In this document: in pieces, positions 63,530-64,000 of the stretch | Layout: every line of letters begins with the position of its first letter | Numbering within the stretch: the first letter of the stretch is position 1 | Translations under genes and position numbers: made by a program | Notes under the pieces: generated by a model | The model's database searches: none | What the model was told of the DNA's origin: nothing | The model's input: the letters and a program-made list of their open reading frames with translations, nothing else | Assembly (NCBI RefSeq): GCF_900102875.1 | Contig: NZ_FNGH01000002.1 | Coordinates: 124,001 to 188,000, forward strand | Source of the DNA: Franzmannia pantelleriensis | GTDB lineage: Bacteria > Pseudomonadota > Gammaproteobacteria > Pseudomonadales > Halomonadaceae | Direction of reading: 5' to 3' | Length of the DNA stretch: 64,000 nucleotides

Positions 63530-64000
63530 TCAGGCGTCGATGCGCTTGTACTTCATGCGCTTGGGCGTGTCGTTACCGACCCGCTGACGGTGATCCTCTT
63601 CGTACTCCTGGTAGTTGCCCTCGAAGAACACCACCTCCGAGTCGCCCTCGAAGGCCAGAATATGCGTGGCCACCCGGTCGAGAAACCAACGGTCGTGGGA
63701 GATGATCATGGCGCAGCCGGGGAAAGCCAGCAGCGCCTCTTCCAATGCCCGCAGGGTCTCGATATCGAGGTCGTTGGAGGGTTCATCAAGCAGCAGCACG
63801 TTGGCGCCCTGCTTGAGAGTCTGCGCCAGCTGCAGGCGTCCGCGCTCACCGCCGGAGAGCTCGCTGAGTCGCTTCTGCTGGTCGTTGCCCTTGAAGTTGA
63901 AGCGGCCCACGTAGGCGCGTGACGAGACCTCATAGCCGTTGATATTGAGGATATCCTGACCACCAGAGACCGCTTCCCACACTGTCTGCTTGTCATCGAG
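63530..64000 (-). CDS. ettA: Energy-dependent translational throttle protein EttA (C-terminal part)
   Basis: Only the last 156 residues are inside the window; the frame stays open to base 64000, so the gene continues to the right. It is an ABC-F protein binding the ribosomal E site. Visible are TVWEAVSGG, SRAYVGRFNFKG, signature LSGGERGRLQLA, Walker B LLLDEPSNDLDIETLRALE and SHDRWFLDRVATHIL, then the C-terminal KRMKYKRI. EPSNDLD replaces the usual EPTNDLD. All are diagnostic of EttA. Confidence 0.94.
   Translation of the reverse strand, partial: LDDKQTVWEAVSGGQDILNINGYEVSSRAYVGRFNFKGNDQQKRLSELSGGERGRLQLAQTLKQGANVLLLDEPSNDLDIETLRALEEALLAFPGCAMIISHDRWFLDRVATHILAFEGDSEVVFFEGNYQEYEEDHRQRVGNDTPKRMKYKRIDA

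Overview
The window looks like a chromosomal segment of a halophilic gammaproteobacterium close to Halomonas (Halomonadaceae). This is inferred from the high GC content, acidic proteins, the ftsB-ispD-ispF-truD-surE-pcm-nlpD-rpoS order, Pseudomonas-like edd/glk/gap-1 genes and an alkaline/sodium-type lipid-carrier translocase (DUF368/PopT). No tRNA, rRNA, insertion sequence, prophage or CRISPR array was seen. Species assignment needs a database search.

Region 1 (1-14.4 kb, + strand) is a polyol catabolism operon: a sorbitol/mannitol ABC importer (smoEFGK-like), a HAD phosphatase, a SmoS-type polyol dehydrogenase, a PfkB sugar kinase, a GatZ-family protein without its GatY partner, an FrcK-like P-loop kinase, mannitol 2-dehydrogenase, xylulokinase, transaldolase and a second mannitol-dehydrogenase paralogue. 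The genes are tightly packed, with several ATGA overlaps. Together they could take mannitol, sorbitol, arabitol and galactitol to fructose, xylulose 5-phosphate and, through tagatose 6-phosphate, fructose 6-phosphate.

Region 2 (14.3-21.5 kb) holds a NIF3-like small protein, a fructosamine-kinase-family protein and a cyanate locus: cynABDS on the minus strand and a divergent sigma-54 activator (CynF-like). A -24/-12 promoter and three copies of an 11-bp motif lie in the shared intergenic region.

Region 3 (21.5-33.7 kb) has an alpha/beta hydrolase, a two-gene RND efflux system on the minus strand and a divergent complete MexAB-OprM-type pump with its TetR repressor. The pump promoter region carries a SoxR-like box and an AcrR-like operator, and the latter is repeated in front of tetR.

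Region 4 (33.7-42 kb) has an aspartoacylase-family protein, dusA, an unannotated structured RNA candidate ending in a strong terminator, a hypothetical lipoprotein, an XRE regulator and a two-gene c-di-GMP signalling unit (hybrid histidine kinase plus REC-GGDEF-EAL).

Region 5 (42-50.8 kb) is the Entner-Doudoroff sugar block: edd-glk-mutarotase-aldo/keto reductase and pgi-fructokinase on the minus strand, divergent from gap. A perfect 16-bp palindrome, possibly a HexR site, lies between edd and gap. Fructokinase and Pgi would process the fructose made by region 1.

Region 6 (50.8-64 kb) is housekeeping: a DUF482-type protein, ftsB-ispD-ispF-truD-surE-pcm-popT-nlpD-rpoS, a TolC-type protein, alr, lpxL, a 51-residue DUF1328 protein and the 3' part of ettA. 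Two enzymes (mutarotase and alanine racemase) carry in-frame tandem duplications.
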